Source: Aquisalinus flavus (lineage in GTDB: Bacteria; Pseudomonadota; Alphaproteobacteria; Caulobacterales; Parvularculaceae). Taken from it: a DNA stretch of 64,000 nt. A program made the translations under genes and the position numbers. This document shows positions 1-8,127 of this stretch, piece after piece (the first letter of the stretch is position 1; every line of letters begins with the position of its first letter). A model generated the notes under the pieces. The model was not told the origin of the DNA. It ran no database searches and saw nothing but the letters and a program-made list of their open reading frames with translations. The stretch lies in NCBI RefSeq assembly GCF_022559625.1, contig NZ_CP042288.1:458409-522408 (forward strand), read 5' to 3'.

Positions 1-404
1 AACGCCATGTAGATACCGGCAAGCATGGACGAGACGGTCTGCTGGGCGAACGGGAACAGGGTAAAGGGGATGGCGTAGCCGATCACGCCGCCCGCCATCA
101 TGAATCGCCACTCGGTCGAGACGGTCCAGCCTTTTCCGCTGCCCTCCTGCCGCCGGATGAAGGCGGGCAGGCGCCGCCCGGTGGCATAGGCATAGGCGAG
201 CAGGAACAGCGCCGCCGCCCACAGCCGGCCGGCGGAGACCGTGCCGGGCAAGGCGGTGGCAACCGCCAGCTTGATCCCGGCAAAGGATGCCCCGCCGATC
301 AGCGTCAGCACGCCGAGCAGCAGCCAGTCGCGCAAGGACGGGTCCGCCGGTCGGGCGGGTGCCGCCGGTGTGTGCTGGTCGGTGGGCTCGGCGATATCGC
401 TCAT
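1..404 (-). CDS. EamA/DMT-family permease, 3' part outside window
   Basis: The minus-strand frame starts with ATG at 404 and runs off the left edge, giving 134 visible residues. After a Pro/Ala-rich cytoplasmic N-terminus there are hydrophobic segments of the 10-TM drug/metabolite transporter type: one with GGASFAGIKLAVA, one with AGRLWAAALFLLAYAYATG, then a third starting MMAGGVIGYAIPF. The G-x-x-F-A-x-I-K start of TM1 and the following helix with an Arg are typical of EamA exporters. Substrate unknown. It is divergent from the PadR gene, sharing a short upstream region. Partial, so the C-terminal EamA repeat cannot be checked. Confidence 0.8.
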   Translation of the reverse strand, partial: MSDIAEPTDQHTPAAPARPADPSLRDWLLLGVLTLIGGASFAGIKLAVATALPGTVSAGRLWAAALFLLAYAYATGRRLPAFIRRQEGSGKGWTVSTEWRFMMAGGVIGYAIPFTLFPFAQQTVSSMLAGIYMA

Positions 405-498
405 GGCCCGCCCCTAGGCCTTTCCGCGTTTCTTGGCAATAGAGCCGGCCTGTCCGCCGGAGGATCGCCCCCTGTGCGCTGTGATCCGGGCCTATTGC

Positions 499-528
499 TA
501 CGCATCCTACTATATATTACGATGCGTA
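499..528. promoter_or_regulatory. 30 bp palindrome over PadR promoter/start
   Basis: Arms TACGCATC (499-506) and GATGCGTA (521-528) are perfect inverted repeats. The 14 bp between them are also largely symmetric around TATATA, so 26 of 30 positions are self-complementary. It overlaps the first candidate ATG (522) of the PadR gene and lies immediately before the second (531). This is the layout expected of an autoregulatory PadR operator placed on an AT-rich -10 region; no Shine-Dalgarno precedes either ATG, so the message may be leaderless. Confidence 0.6.
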
Positions 529-1070
529 ATATGAAGACGCTTACGCCGTTGAATTACGCCCTGCTTGGACTGCTCAATCGCACGCCGCTAACCGGATATG
601 AAATGATGCAAGTGTTCGAGACCACGCCCCTTGGCGGCTATTCGTCGAGTCCCGGCGCGATCTATCCGGCGTTGAAAAAGCTGCGGCAGAGCGGCCTTGT
701 CGCCGTTTCGGGCGACGGCACCAGCGGGCGTGGCGACGCGCTTGCGATAACCCCCGACGGCAAGGCGGCCTTGAAGGCCTGGCTGCTGGCGCCTTTGCTC
801 GTCAAAGCCGGCGGCATCGACTTGTCCGGACAGATGCTGAAATTCACCTTCACCGGCGATCTCCTGACCAGACGCCAGCAGATGGCGTTTCTCAACCGGC
901 TGGAAAAAGCCATCACTCGGGCCATCGACGCGCTGGCGGCAAGCCGCGAGCGGATGCGCGACACGCTCACCAGCCACGACCTTCTCGCGGTGGAAGCAGG
1001 GCTGTTGCAATACCGCGCGGCGGCGGACTGGTGCGCGCTTGCCAGGCAAACCCTCTCGAAAGGAAAATGA
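522..1070 (+). CDS. PadR-family transcriptional regulator
   Basis: 182 residues from ATG 522 (or 179 from ATG 531). The N-terminal winged helix is clear: LNYALLGLLNRTPLTGYEM followed by PGAIYPALKKLRQSGLV, the helix-turn-helix and recognition region of PadR proteins. The C-terminal half is helical, as in the dimerisation domain of the Vir/AphA-like subgroup. Members repress their own operon, often together with a membrane protein or efflux gene, in response to small molecules. Here the stop overlaps the start of the membrane-protein gene by 4 bp (ATGA), so the two are co-transcribed. A long palindrome covers the start and is the obvious autoregulatory site. Inducer unknown. Confidence 0.9.
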   Translation: MRNMKTLTPLNYALLGLLNRTPLTGYEMMQVFETTPLGGYSSSPGAIYPALKKLRQSGLVAVSGDGTSGRGDALAITPDGKAALKAWLLAPLLVKAGGIDLSGQMLKFTFTGDLLTRRQQMAFLNRLEKAITRAIDALAASRERMRDTLTSHDLLAVEAGLLQYRAAADWCALARQTLSKGK

Positions 1071-1948
1071 TCATGCTGCGGACTTTCATCTTTACCGGCC
1101 TGCGTCTTCTCGGCTTTGTTCTGGCGCAGGCTGCAACGCTCATGGTCCTGGGCGGCGTCTTGATGGCCGGTGTCGCCGGTGACCTGCCGGCGACGGGCGA
1201 GCCTGCGGACCCCGGCACCCAGCTTGCCGGCATGCTGTTGATGGTCGCCGCACAGGGCATCGCGCTGATGGCGCTGATGCATCACCTGTCGCTGGGCCGC
1301 CTGCAGGCCTTCCTCCTCGCCGCCGCGATCGCGGTGACGACCGGAACCGTCCTGACGCAGATCGACTCTTTTGTCTATTTCGACTGGTTCCGCTCCGAAC
1401 TCGGCTGGCGCATCGTTGCCGTGACAGCCCTCACCGGTATCGCCGGGGCGCTGTGGGCGAGCCTCCTGTTCCCGCGCAAGGGGCAGGGCGAGGCGGGGCT
1501 CGCCTCGATCGGCACGGTCCTTCTCCCGGTCCTGCTCATCGCCATCCTCCATATCGCCGTCTATTACGGCGTCGGCTATGTCGTCGTCTGGGTGAATGAC
1601 GAGGCCCGCGCCTATTACGAGGGCGGAGAGCTGCTGCCATTCTTCACGCATATGGCCGATGTCGCCGCAACCAGTGCCTGGATATTCCCCGTGCAGCTGG
1701 TGCGCGGTCTGTTCTGGGCCGCTGTCGCCGTTCTGGTCTATCGCCATGGCCGTGGCCCCCGGCTGCGCTTGAGCCTGACCATCGTCGCCCTCTACTTTGC
1801 CTATCACGCCATGCCGCTGGCCGTGCCGAACGGCTTCATGCCCGAGGTGGTGCGTGTGCTGCATTTCATCGAGCTTGCCATCACCGCGATCGTCATGGCT
1901 GGTCTGGCCCATCTGCTTCTGCGGCCCGGAGGGCAAACGCGCAGCTAG
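1067..1948 (+). CDS. Multi-pass membrane protein, PadR operon
   Basis: 293 residues from ATG 1067; ATG 1073 (MLRTFIF) is better spaced from the GAAAGGA at 1058-1064 and may be the true start. About eight hydrophobic segments cover most of the length (for example LRLLGFVLAQAATLMVLGG, LLPVLLIAILHIAVYYGVGY, AVAVLVYRHG), with short basic loops. I do not recognise a family or a catalytic motif. Translational coupling to the PadR regulator (4 bp overlap) suggests that the regulator senses something this protein transports or that damages the membrane. Its TAG stop at 1946-1948 coincides with the end of a RIME-like repeat. Confidence 0.75.
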   Translation: MIMLRTFIFTGLRLLGFVLAQAATLMVLGGVLMAGVAGDLPATGEPADPGTQLAGMLLMVAAQGIALMALMHHLSLGRLQAFLLAAAIAVTTGTVLTQIDSFVYFDWFRSELGWRIVAVTALTGIAGALWASLLFPRKGQGEAGLASIGTVLLPVLLIAILHIAVYYGVGYVVVWVNDEARAYYEGGELLPFFTHMADVAATSAWIFPVQLVRGLFWAAVAVLVYRHGRGPRLRLSLTIVALYFAYHAMPLAVPNGFMPEVVRVLHFIELAITAIVMAGLAHLLLRPGGQTRS

Positions 1949-2049
1949 AGTATCGTACGCCCGGCCGGGCGCATGAAGATGCTCTCCATCATTGGAGTAG
2001 ATCAGCCTTTAGTGTTCAAATGATTCCATTTGACCGCAGGCTGATCTAG
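1945..2049 (-). repeat. RIME-like two-hairpin element, copy 1
   Basis: A 105 bp element bounded by CTAG at both ends, read on the minus strand. Hairpin one has outer arms AGATCAGCCT/AGGCTGATCT (1999-2008, 2038-2047) and inner arms TCAAATG/CATTTGA around ATTC (2016-2033). Hairpin two has arms AGAGTATC/GATGCTCT (1947-1954, 978-985 of the same kb) around the 14 bp palindrome CGCCCGGCCGGGCG (1958-1971). It fills the entire space between two convergent genes and overlaps both TAG stop codons. A second copy lies at 44606-44712; over the first 37 bp the two agree at 34 positions. Size and double-palindrome design recall the RIME elements described in Rhizobium. Confidence 0.75.
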
Positions 2050-4223
2050 CGTGTTTGCACCGTTGGCAGCTTGCGTATCGTGTTGACTTGCTGGAGATGT
2101 GTGCTGACCGTTTTCAGGAACTGGGTCTTGTCGAGCGGTTTCAGGATCACATCGGTCAGCCCCATGCGCAGATAGGTCGCGCGATCCTGCACCGCCGTTT
2201 CACCCGTCAGCGCGATGACCGGCAGGCTCGCCCACCGGCGCGTATTGGCCCTGATCCGGTTGATCGTCTCGGTACCGTCGAGAACCGGCATTTGCAGGTC
2301 GAGCAGGACGAGGTCGACGTCATTGGTCTCCAGAATGTCGAGAACGTCCTGACCGTTCGCGGCATGAAGCACGCTCACCCCATGCGGCTGCAGGAACAGG
2401 TCTGCCACCATCCTGTTCGACTGGACGTCATCCGCTATCAGAATGGTCGCCCCCTTGAGGCGGCGAAGGGCGGCATTATCGAAAACCCGGCTCTGCGATA
2501 TCGATGTGGCATCGGCGATATGCGCCTCAAACTGCAACCTGAACGTCGAGCCTTCCGGCGAGGAACTGTGCAGCGTCAGGTCGCCGCCCATCAGGTGCGC
2601 GAGCTTTCGGCTGAGCGACAGGCCGAGCCCGGTGCCGCCATAGGCGGACGCGATACTGGAGTCCGCCTGCGTGTAGTCGGCGAAGAGGATATCCCCGGCC
2701 TGTGCTTCGATCCCGATGCCTGTATCGCTGACATCGATCACGATCATGCCGGCCCCGGTCTCATCCAGCGGCTCATAGCGTGCCCTTACTTCTACTTGTC
2801 CGCTGTCGGTGAATTTCACGGCGTTGGACAAGAGGTTGTTGAGGCACTGGCCCACGCGAATCTGGTCGAATACCAGGCTTGCCGGCACCGCCTCGTCATG
2901 CAAAGCGTTCAGCCCCAGGCCCTTCTGCGCCGCGGCAGGACGGAAGAGATCGAGCGAATGGCCGATGACCGCTTTGAGATCGTTGCTGGTCGGGTTCAGT
3001 TCCATCTTGTCGGCTTCGAGTTTCGACATGTCCAGAACGTCGTTGAGCAGGGTCAGCATCATCTTGCCGGTATCGTGGATGATTTCGGCCTTGTTTCTTT
3101 GCTCGTCTGTCAGCGTGTCATCGGCCATGGACTGCGCGATGCCCATCATGCCATTGAGCGGTGTACGGATCTCGTGGGACAGGTTGGCGATGAAGGCTGA
3201 TTTCAGCGCCGAGACCCGGTGGGCAGTTTCGCGCGCCGCTTCCAGCTCGGCCTGTTCTTCCATGCGCGCGGAGATGTCCCGCGTGATCATGACCAGCCCG
3301 GCGACATCCCCGTCCAGGTCGTGCCACGGCTTGACCTCCCACATCATCCAGCGGACCGTCCCGTCCGCGCGTTCGAAGCGGTCGGCATCGGACCGTTCCG
3401 TCGCCCCGGCGAGGCAGCGGGCGTGGACGTCCTTCCAGCTTTGCGGGATTTCGGGGAAGACGTCGTAATGGCTCTCGCCGATAATGGCGTCGCGCTGAAG
3501 GCCATAGTCATTGAGCCAACGGTCGCTGACTTCCAGATAGCGCAGGTCGCGATCGAACATGGCGATCGCGATCGGCGCGCTGCGCGCGAAGGCTGTCAGC
3601 CTGGCGCTGCTCTCGCGCAGGCAAGCGGCGTCCTCGCGAATATGGATCGCAAAGGAGACAATGCAGGCCATGCCCAGCATGATCGTGCTGATCACGACCA
3701 CGCCCGATGCAATCGTCAGCATTCGTTCATTATGCGGAGACTCGATGATCAGCCCGTTCAGATCGAGGACAACAAGCCCGACGGCAAGCGCGATTGCCAC
3801 CAGTCCGCACACGACCGTGGCCCTCAGGCCGACGAAATAGCCCGCGGCGATCGGCGCAACGATCAGCAGCGGCGCGAGATAGCCGTCGATGCCGCCATTT
3901 ATATAGGCGCCGAAAGTAGCGCCAATGATCGCCGTGATGATGAAGGCAAGCGCGTGCGGTTTCAGGGATGCGGCGCGACGCGAGGTCACGGCGAGAAGCC
4001 CGAAGATCACGCTGATCGCGAGGGCCACGAAAACGCCGACACGGACGGTGGGAAACAGCGCCAGCGCCGCCATGGCGTATAAGGCGATCATGATCGCAAA
4101 CAGGCCGGAAAGAACAAAGAAGGCCCGGTGCGCTGCCGTACCGGGCAAGGTATCGCCAGCCCATAGGGGGCCAGTCGTTCTCTTGGCCTGTGCAAAATGG
4201 TTCTGGGTACTCTTGAAGGGCAC
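2046..4223 (-). CDS. Hybrid sensor histidine kinase (MASE-like TM, PAS, HisKA, HATPase, REC)
   Basis: 725 residues from a GTG start. Order of parts: five to six membrane helices (roughly residues 30-190), a PAS domain with PAC tail (about 205-320, ending GLVMITRDISARMEEQAE), a short coiled coil, a HisKA dimerisation helix with the phospho-acceptor His350 in SHEIRTPLNGMMG, a HATPase domain with N-box NLLSNAVKFT, G1 DTGIGI and G2 GGTGLGL, then a receiver domain with Asp642 in LVLLDLQMP and a Lys near ILKPLD. It is therefore an integral-membrane hybrid kinase that phosphorylates its own receiver and would need a phosphotransfer protein or response regulator encoded elsewhere. Signal unknown. Stop TAG lies inside the RIME-like repeat. 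Confidence 0.93.
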   Translation of the reverse strand: MPFKSTQNHFAQAKRTTGPLWAGDTLPGTAAHRAFFVLSGLFAIMIALYAMAALALFPTVRVGVFVALAISVIFGLLAVTSRRAASLKPHALAFIITAIIGATFGAYINGGIDGYLAPLLIVAPIAAGYFVGLRATVVCGLVAIALAVGLVVLDLNGLIIESPHNERMLTIASGVVVISTIMLGMACIVSFAIHIREDAACLRESSARLTAFARSAPIAIAMFDRDLRYLEVSDRWLNDYGLQRDAIIGESHYDVFPEIPQSWKDVHARCLAGATERSDADRFERADGTVRWMMWEVKPWHDLDGDVAGLVMITRDISARMEEQAELEAARETAHRVSALKSAFIANLSHEIRTPLNGMMGIAQSMADDTLTDEQRNKAEIIHDTGKMMLTLLNDVLDMSKLEADKMELNPTSNDLKAVIGHSLDLFRPAAAQKGLGLNALHDEAVPASLVFDQIRVGQCLNNLLSNAVKFTDSGQVEVRARYEPLDETGAGMIVIDVSDTGIGIEAQAGDILFADYTQADSSIASAYGGTGLGLSLSRKLAHLMGGDLTLHSSSPEGSTFRLQFEAHIADATSISQSRVFDNAALRRLKGATILIADDVQSNRMVADLFLQPHGVSVLHAANGQDVLDILETNDVDLVLLDLQMPVLDGTETINRIRANTRRWASLPVIALTGETAVQDRATYLRMGLTDVILKPLDKTQFLKTVSTHLQQVNTIRKLPTVQTR

Positions 4224-4380
4224 GATGATTTATCCCGAAGCTGGCCGCACCTTGCCGCAAAACCTTTAAGGAATTTGAAATCATCGTAATTTTACTGCGG
4301 TTGGCGCAGGCAGGGCGGGTTGAAACAATCTGTCAGGAAATATTCGCCCCGCGGGCAGAAACTTCATTTGACTCTGTCGT

Positions 4381-4440
4381 GACACCTGCCATGTTCCGCG
4401 CGGGCCACGCCGCCCCAACGCGGCGCGTCCTGTCTGTGAG
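4381..4440 (+). promoter_or_regulatory. Candidate structured serC leader
   Basis: Just before serC there is a GC-rich stretch with the stem CGCCGC/GCGGCG (4408-4413 and 4420-4425) followed by a pyrimidine-rich segment and GTGAGGATAGGAG, which contains the ribosome-binding site. Alphaproteobacteria are known to carry a conserved serC RNA motif in the 5' leader of serC-serA operons. Position and composition agree with that; I cannot confirm the consensus by eye, so this is only a candidate. Confidence 0.4.
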
Positions 4441-4454
4441 GATAGGAGTACAAC

Positions 4455-5627
4455 ATGACAGACCAAATGCCCCAAGGGATGCCGACTGCCAAACCGTCGC
4501 GCCCTTATTTTTCTTCCGGCCCCTGCGCCAAGCGCCCGGGCTATTCCCTTGAAAATTTGCAAAGCGCGCTGCTCGGCCGCTCGCACCGCTCAAAGCCCGG
4601 CAAGGCCCGGCTGAAGGCGGCGATCGACAAGACTCGGGCGCTGCTCGGCGTGCCCGACGATTACCGCATCGGCATCGTCCCGGCATCGGACACCGGCGCG
4701 GTCGAGATGGCGATGTGGTCGCTGCTCGGGCCGAAACCGGTCACCGTCCTCGCCTGGGAAAGTTTCGGCCAGGGCTGGGTCACCGACGCGGTCAAGCAGC
4801 TCAAGATCGAGCCGGTCGTGATGACCGCCGATTACGGCGACATTCCCGATCTTTCCGAGGTCGACCAGACCCACGACATCGTCTTCACCTGGAACGGCAC
4901 CACTTCCGGCGTGCGCGTCCCCAATGGCGACTGGATCAGCGCCGCGCGGGACGGGCTCACCATCTGCGATGCCACCTCCGCCGTATTCGCGCAGGATCTC
5001 GACTGGGATAAGCTCGATGTCGTCACGTACTCCTGGCAGAAAGTGATGGGCGGCGAGGCGGCTCATGGCATGCTGATTCTCTCGCCCCGCGCCGTGGAAC
5101 GGCTGGAAAGCCATACGCCTGCCTGGCCGATGCCGAAAATCTTCCGCCTGACCAAGGGCGGCAAGCTGATCGACGGCATCTTTGCAGGAGAGACGATCAA
5201 CACCCCGTCCATGCTCTGCGTCGAGGATTACATCGACGCGCTCGACTGGGCCGGGGGGCTCGGCGGCCTGCAGGCGCTGAAGGCCCGCGCCGACGCAAAC
5301 CTCGCTGCCCTGGCGAATTGGGTCGCGAGGACCGATTGGGTCGCGTTCCTGTGCGCCGACGAAGCGACCCGCTCCAACACCTCCGTCACGCTGAAGATCG
5401 TCGATCCGGCGGTCACCGCCCTCGATGATGACGCCCAGCGCGCCTTCACCAAGAAAATGGATCAGCTGCTCGATGCCGAAGGTGCCGCCTACGACATCAA
5501 CGGCTATCGCGACGCCCCGGCGGGCCTTCGCATCTGGTGCGGCTCGACCGTTGATACGGCTGATATAGAGGCGCTGACCCCCTGGCTGGACTGGGCTTTT
5601 TCCCAGGCTCTCGCAGAGGTGGCCTAG
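4455..5627 (+). CDS. serC: Phosphoserine aminotransferase
   Basis: 390 residues. Converts 3-phosphohydroxypyruvate and glutamate to phosphoserine and 2-oxoglutarate, the second step of serine synthesis; PLP enzyme, cytosol. Class V aminotransferase features are visible: N-terminal [13 protein letters not shown], the substrate/phosphate region [10 protein letters not shown], the PLP-ring contact TWNGTTSGV, Asp172 in CDATSAVF and the Schiff-base Lys196 in YSWQKVMGG. Length matches the alphaproteobacterial SerC subtype (about 385-390) rather than the 360-residue E. coli type. RBS GGATAGGAG precedes ATG 4455. serA follows after one intervening gene, as is common for this operon in the class. Confidence 0.95.
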   Translation: MTDQMPQGMPTAKPSRPYFSSGPCAKRPGYSLENLQSALLGRSHRSKPGKARLKAAIDKTRALLGVPDDYRIGIVPASDTGAVEMAMWSLLGPKPVTVLAWESFGQGWVTDAVKQLKIEPVVMTADYGDIPDLSEVDQTHDIVFTWNGTTSGVRVPNGDWISAARDGLTICDATSAVFAQDLDWDKLDVVTYSWQKVMGGEAAHGMLILSPRAVERLESHTPAWPMPKIFRLTKGGKLIDGIFAGETINTPSMLCVEDYIDALDWAGGLGGLQALKARADANLAALANWVARTDWVAFLCADEATRSNTSVTLKIVDPAVTALDDDAQRAFTKKMDQLLDAEGAAYDINGYRDAPAGLRIWCGSTVDTADIEALTPWLDWAFSQALAEVA

Positions 5628-5705
5628 TGGCTGCGCGAATCGCGTTGCCGCCCCGCCCGAAAATGGTTAACAAAAGAGACGAGGGACACACCAGAGGGGT
5701 ATTCC

Positions 5706-6281
5706 ATGAAGAAACTGACACTTTCACTGGCTGGCGCAGCGGCGGCGATCGCTCTGGGCGGCACAGCCTCGGCGGGCGAGCTGCGTCTCGGCATGGCCAT
5801 GCACGATTTCGAGGTCAATATGGACGACCGGCGCGAGAGCGGGGTCAACTTCCAGCCGCAATATGTCTGGAACTCGCCGGACTTCCTGCGCATCCTCGCC
5901 AGCCCGCGTCCTTACGTGATCGCGTCGATCAACTCCGATCAGGAGACGAACTTCGTCGGCGGCGGCGTGCTGTGGAAGAAGAATTTCTGGGATACCGCCT
6001 ATTTCTGGGAAATCGACACCGGCATCGTCTATCAGGACGGCCGCACCGACCTGCCGCCGCCGGACCAGCCGGTCGAGCGTCAGCGCGTGCTCGATACGGA
6101 GATCACCTTTGGCTCGGAAACCCAGTTCCACTTCGTCTCCGGTCTCGGCATGGCAGTGACCGAGGAATGGGATGTGCAGCTGTTCTTCGAACACCTGTCG
6201 CATGGCCAGATCTTCGGCGATTCCGACAAGAACGAGGGTGTCGAGAATATCGGCATCAAGTTCGGCTACAAGTTCGACTAG
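5706..6281 (+). CDS. PagL-like lipid A 3-O-deacylase (acyloxyacyl hydrolase family)
   Basis: 191 residues with a Sec signal peptide (KKLTLSLAGAAAAIALGG, cleavage near ASA-GEL). The remainder alternates in the way of an outer-membrane beta-barrel and ends in an aromatic residue-rich strand (IGIKFGYKFD). PagL removes the 3-O acyl chain of lipid A with a His-Ser-Glu triad spaced H, H+2, H+14 near the C-terminus. Here His163, Ser165 and Glu177 in FFEHLSHGQIF...NEGVEN match that spacing exactly. It sits between serC and serA with no metabolic link to them. Possible alternative: a barrel of the same fold with another substrate. Function is inferred from motif spacing and size. Confidence 0.75.
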   Translation: MKKLTLSLAGAAAAIALGGTASAGELRLGMAMHDFEVNMDDRRESGVNFQPQYVWNSPDFLRILASPRPYVIASINSDQETNFVGGGVLWKKNFWDTAYFWEIDTGIVYQDGRTDLPPPDQPVERQRVLDTEITFGSETQFHFVSGLGMAVTEEWDVQLFFEHLSHGQIFGDSDKNEGVENIGIKFGYKFD

Positions 6282-6304
6282 GTTTTTGCCTTTTCGCATT
6301 GCGA

Positions 6305-6347
6305 CCTGATCCTTCGAGGCCCGCTGCGCGGGCACCTCAGGATGAGG
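6305..6347 (-). repeat. REP-like palindrome, copy 1 (inverted)
   Basis: On the minus strand this reads CCTCATCCTGAGGTGCCC, a GC-rich self-complementary loop, then CCTCGAAGGATCAGG. Head CCTCATCCTGAGG and tail CGAAGGA match the other two copies in the window (6371-6415 and inside thiC at 16224-16267). Together with copy 2, in opposite orientation 23 bp away, it fills the serA upstream region. Confidence 0.75.
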
Positions 6348-6370
6348 ACGTGTCTGTAACTCAGAAAGTG

Positions 6371-6415
6371 CCTCATCCTGAGGAGGCCGGCTTGCCGGCC
6401 CACGAAGGACGAGGC
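6371..6415 (+). repeat. REP-like palindrome, copy 2
   Basis: Head CCTCATCCTGAGGAGGC, palindromic loop GCCGGCTTGCCGGC and tail CACGAAGGACGAGGC. Head and tail are identical to the copy embedded in thiC; only the loop differs. Head-to-head with copy 1, the pair can form one long stem in the leader of serA. Confidence 0.75.
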
Positions 6416-6485
6416 AGGGGCGTGCTTGCGCCCGACCATCCCCATACGATTTAACTGAACTCATCCTGACAAGGAGTAATACCCC

Positions 6486-8066
6486 ATGCCCAAGATTCTC
6501 ATCTCCGACAAGCTGTCGCCGACCGCCGTCCAGATCTTCAGGGATCGCGGCCTCGACGTCGTCTATGAACCCGATCTCGGCAAGGACAAGGCGGCGCTGC
6601 TCGAAGCCATCGCCGATGCCGATGGCCTTGCGGTGCGTTCCGCCACGAAGGCGACCGCCGATGTCATCGCCGCCGCGCCCAGGCTGAAAGTCATCGGCCG
6701 CGCCGGTATCGGCGTCGACAATATCGACCTCGACGCCGCCACCAATGCCGGTGTCGTCGTCATGAACACGCCGTTCGGCAATGCCATCACCACAGCCGAA
6801 CATGCCATCGCCATGATGTTCGCCATCGCCCGCCAGATCCCGCAGGCCAACGCCTCGACCCATCAGGGCAAGTGGGAGAAATCCGCCTTCATGGGAACCG
6901 AAGTATACGGCAAGACCCTCGGCCTCATCGGCTGCGGCAATATCGGGTCTATCGTCGCCTCCCGCGCGCTCGGCCTGAAGATGAAGGTCGCCGCTTTCGA
7001 CCCCTATCTCACGCCGGACCGTGCGGTGGAGCTGGGCGTTGAAAAAGTCGATCTCGACGAGCTGCTCGCCCGCGCCGATTTCATCACCATCCACACGCCG
7101 CTGACGGAGCAGACGAAAAACATCCTGTCGAAGGAAAGCCTGGGCAAGACCAAAAAGGGCGTGCGCATCATCAATTGCGCCCGCGGCGGTCTTGTCGACG
7201 AGGACGCCCTGAAGGAGGCGCTCGATTCAGGTCATGTCGCGGCGGCAGCCCTCGACGTGTTCGCCACTGAACCCGCGACCGAGCACCCGCTCTTCGGCCA
7301 CAAGAATGTCGTCTGTACACCCCATCTGGGCGCGGCGACGACCGAGGCACAGGAAAATGTCGCCCTCCAGGTTGCCGAGCAGATGGCTGACTACCTCTTG
7401 ACCGGCGCCATCACCAATGCGCTGAACATGCCCTCCGTCACCGCCGAGGAAGCGCCGAAGCTGCGCCCCTATCTGGCGCTGGCCGAAGATCTCGGCTCCT
7501 TCGCCGGCCAGCTGACCGAGACCGGCGTGAAGGCGATCGAGATCATCTATGCCGGCTCCGTGTCGAAGCTCAACCGCAAGCCGCTGACCCAGGCCGCCAT
7601 CGCCGCGATCCTCAAGCCGATGCTGCAGGGGGTGAACATCGTCAACGCACCGACCATCGCGTCGGAGCGCGGCATCGAGATCACCGAGACGGTGACCGAG
7701 AAGGCCCGCAACTTCAATGCGACGATCCAGTTGAAGGTGACGACCGAGCGCTTCACCCGCACCGTCACCGGCACGATCTTCGGCGGCATCCCCCGCGTCG
7801 TCGAGATCAAGGGCGTCGAGATGGAGGCGACCTTCTCCGAGCACATGCTCTATGTGACCAATGAAGACAAGCCGGGCTTTATCGGCGCTCTCGGTTCGAC
7901 CCTTGGCGAGCACGGCATCAACATCGCGACCTTCAATCTCGGCCGCGGCACGGCAGGCGGCGACGCCATCGCGCTGCTCGCCGTGGACTCCGAGGTCACG
8001 CCGGACGTGCTGGAGGCCGTCCGCGCCATCAAGCACGTCAAACAGGCCAAGGCGCTCAGCTTCTAG
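6486..8066 (+). CDS. serA: D-3-phosphoglycerate dehydrogenase
   Basis: 526 residues; oxidises 3-phosphoglycerate to 3-phosphohydroxypyruvate with NAD+, the committed step of serine synthesis. Long type-I form. N-terminal substrate-binding part, then the Rossmann domain with GKTLGLIGCGNIGS (about 140-153), catalytic Arg in NCARGGLVDE, Glu and the His of TPHLGAAT. After about residue 315 comes the allosteric substrate-binding domain, then a C-terminal ACT domain (LYVTNEDKPGFIGALGSTLGEHGINIATFNLGR) that usually gives serine feedback. RBS AAGGAG at 6471-6476. Ends in a strong terminator at 8087-8117. Confidence 0.97.
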   Translation: MPKILISDKLSPTAVQIFRDRGLDVVYEPDLGKDKAALLEAIADADGLAVRSATKATADVIAAAPRLKVIGRAGIGVDNIDLDAATNAGVVVMNTPFGNAITTAEHAIAMMFAIARQIPQANASTHQGKWEKSAFMGTEVYGKTLGLIGCGNIGSIVASRALGLKMKVAAFDPYLTPDRAVELGVEKVDLDELLARADFITIHTPLTEQTKNILSKESLGKTKKGVRIINCARGGLVDEDALKEALDSGHVAAAALDVFATEPATEHPLFGHKNVVCTPHLGAATTEAQENVALQVAEQMADYLLTGAITNALNMPSVTAEEAPKLRPYLALAEDLGSFAGQLTETGVKAIEIIYAGSVSKLNRKPLTQAAIAAILKPMLQGVNIVNAPTIASERGIEITETVTEKARNFNATIQLKVTTERFTRTVTGTIFGGIPRVVEIKGVEMEATFSEHMLYVTNEDKPGFIGALGSTLGEHGINIATFNLGRGTAGGDAIALLAVDSEVTPDVLEAVRAIKHVKQAKALSF

Positions 8067-8086
8067 GACGACTTACTCTTCAATCC

Positions 8087-8117
8087 AAAGGGCCGCTCCG
8101 GTGAGTGGCCCTTTTTT
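8087..8117 (+). terminator. Rho-independent terminator after serA
   Basis: Stem AAAGGGCCGCTC/GAGTGGCCCTTT with loop CGGT and a run of six T. Ends the serA transcript; in reverse it may also act on the convergent lipoprotein gene. Confidence 0.9.
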
Positions 8118-8127
8118 GTTTAGGACA

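Noticed and set aside
662-1936. Long open frame (424 codons) on the minus strand opposite the PadR operon
   Set aside because: It is the antisense shadow of two well-supported genes; the product is His/Asp/Gly-rich without domain, signal or ribosome-binding site. High GC creates such frames.
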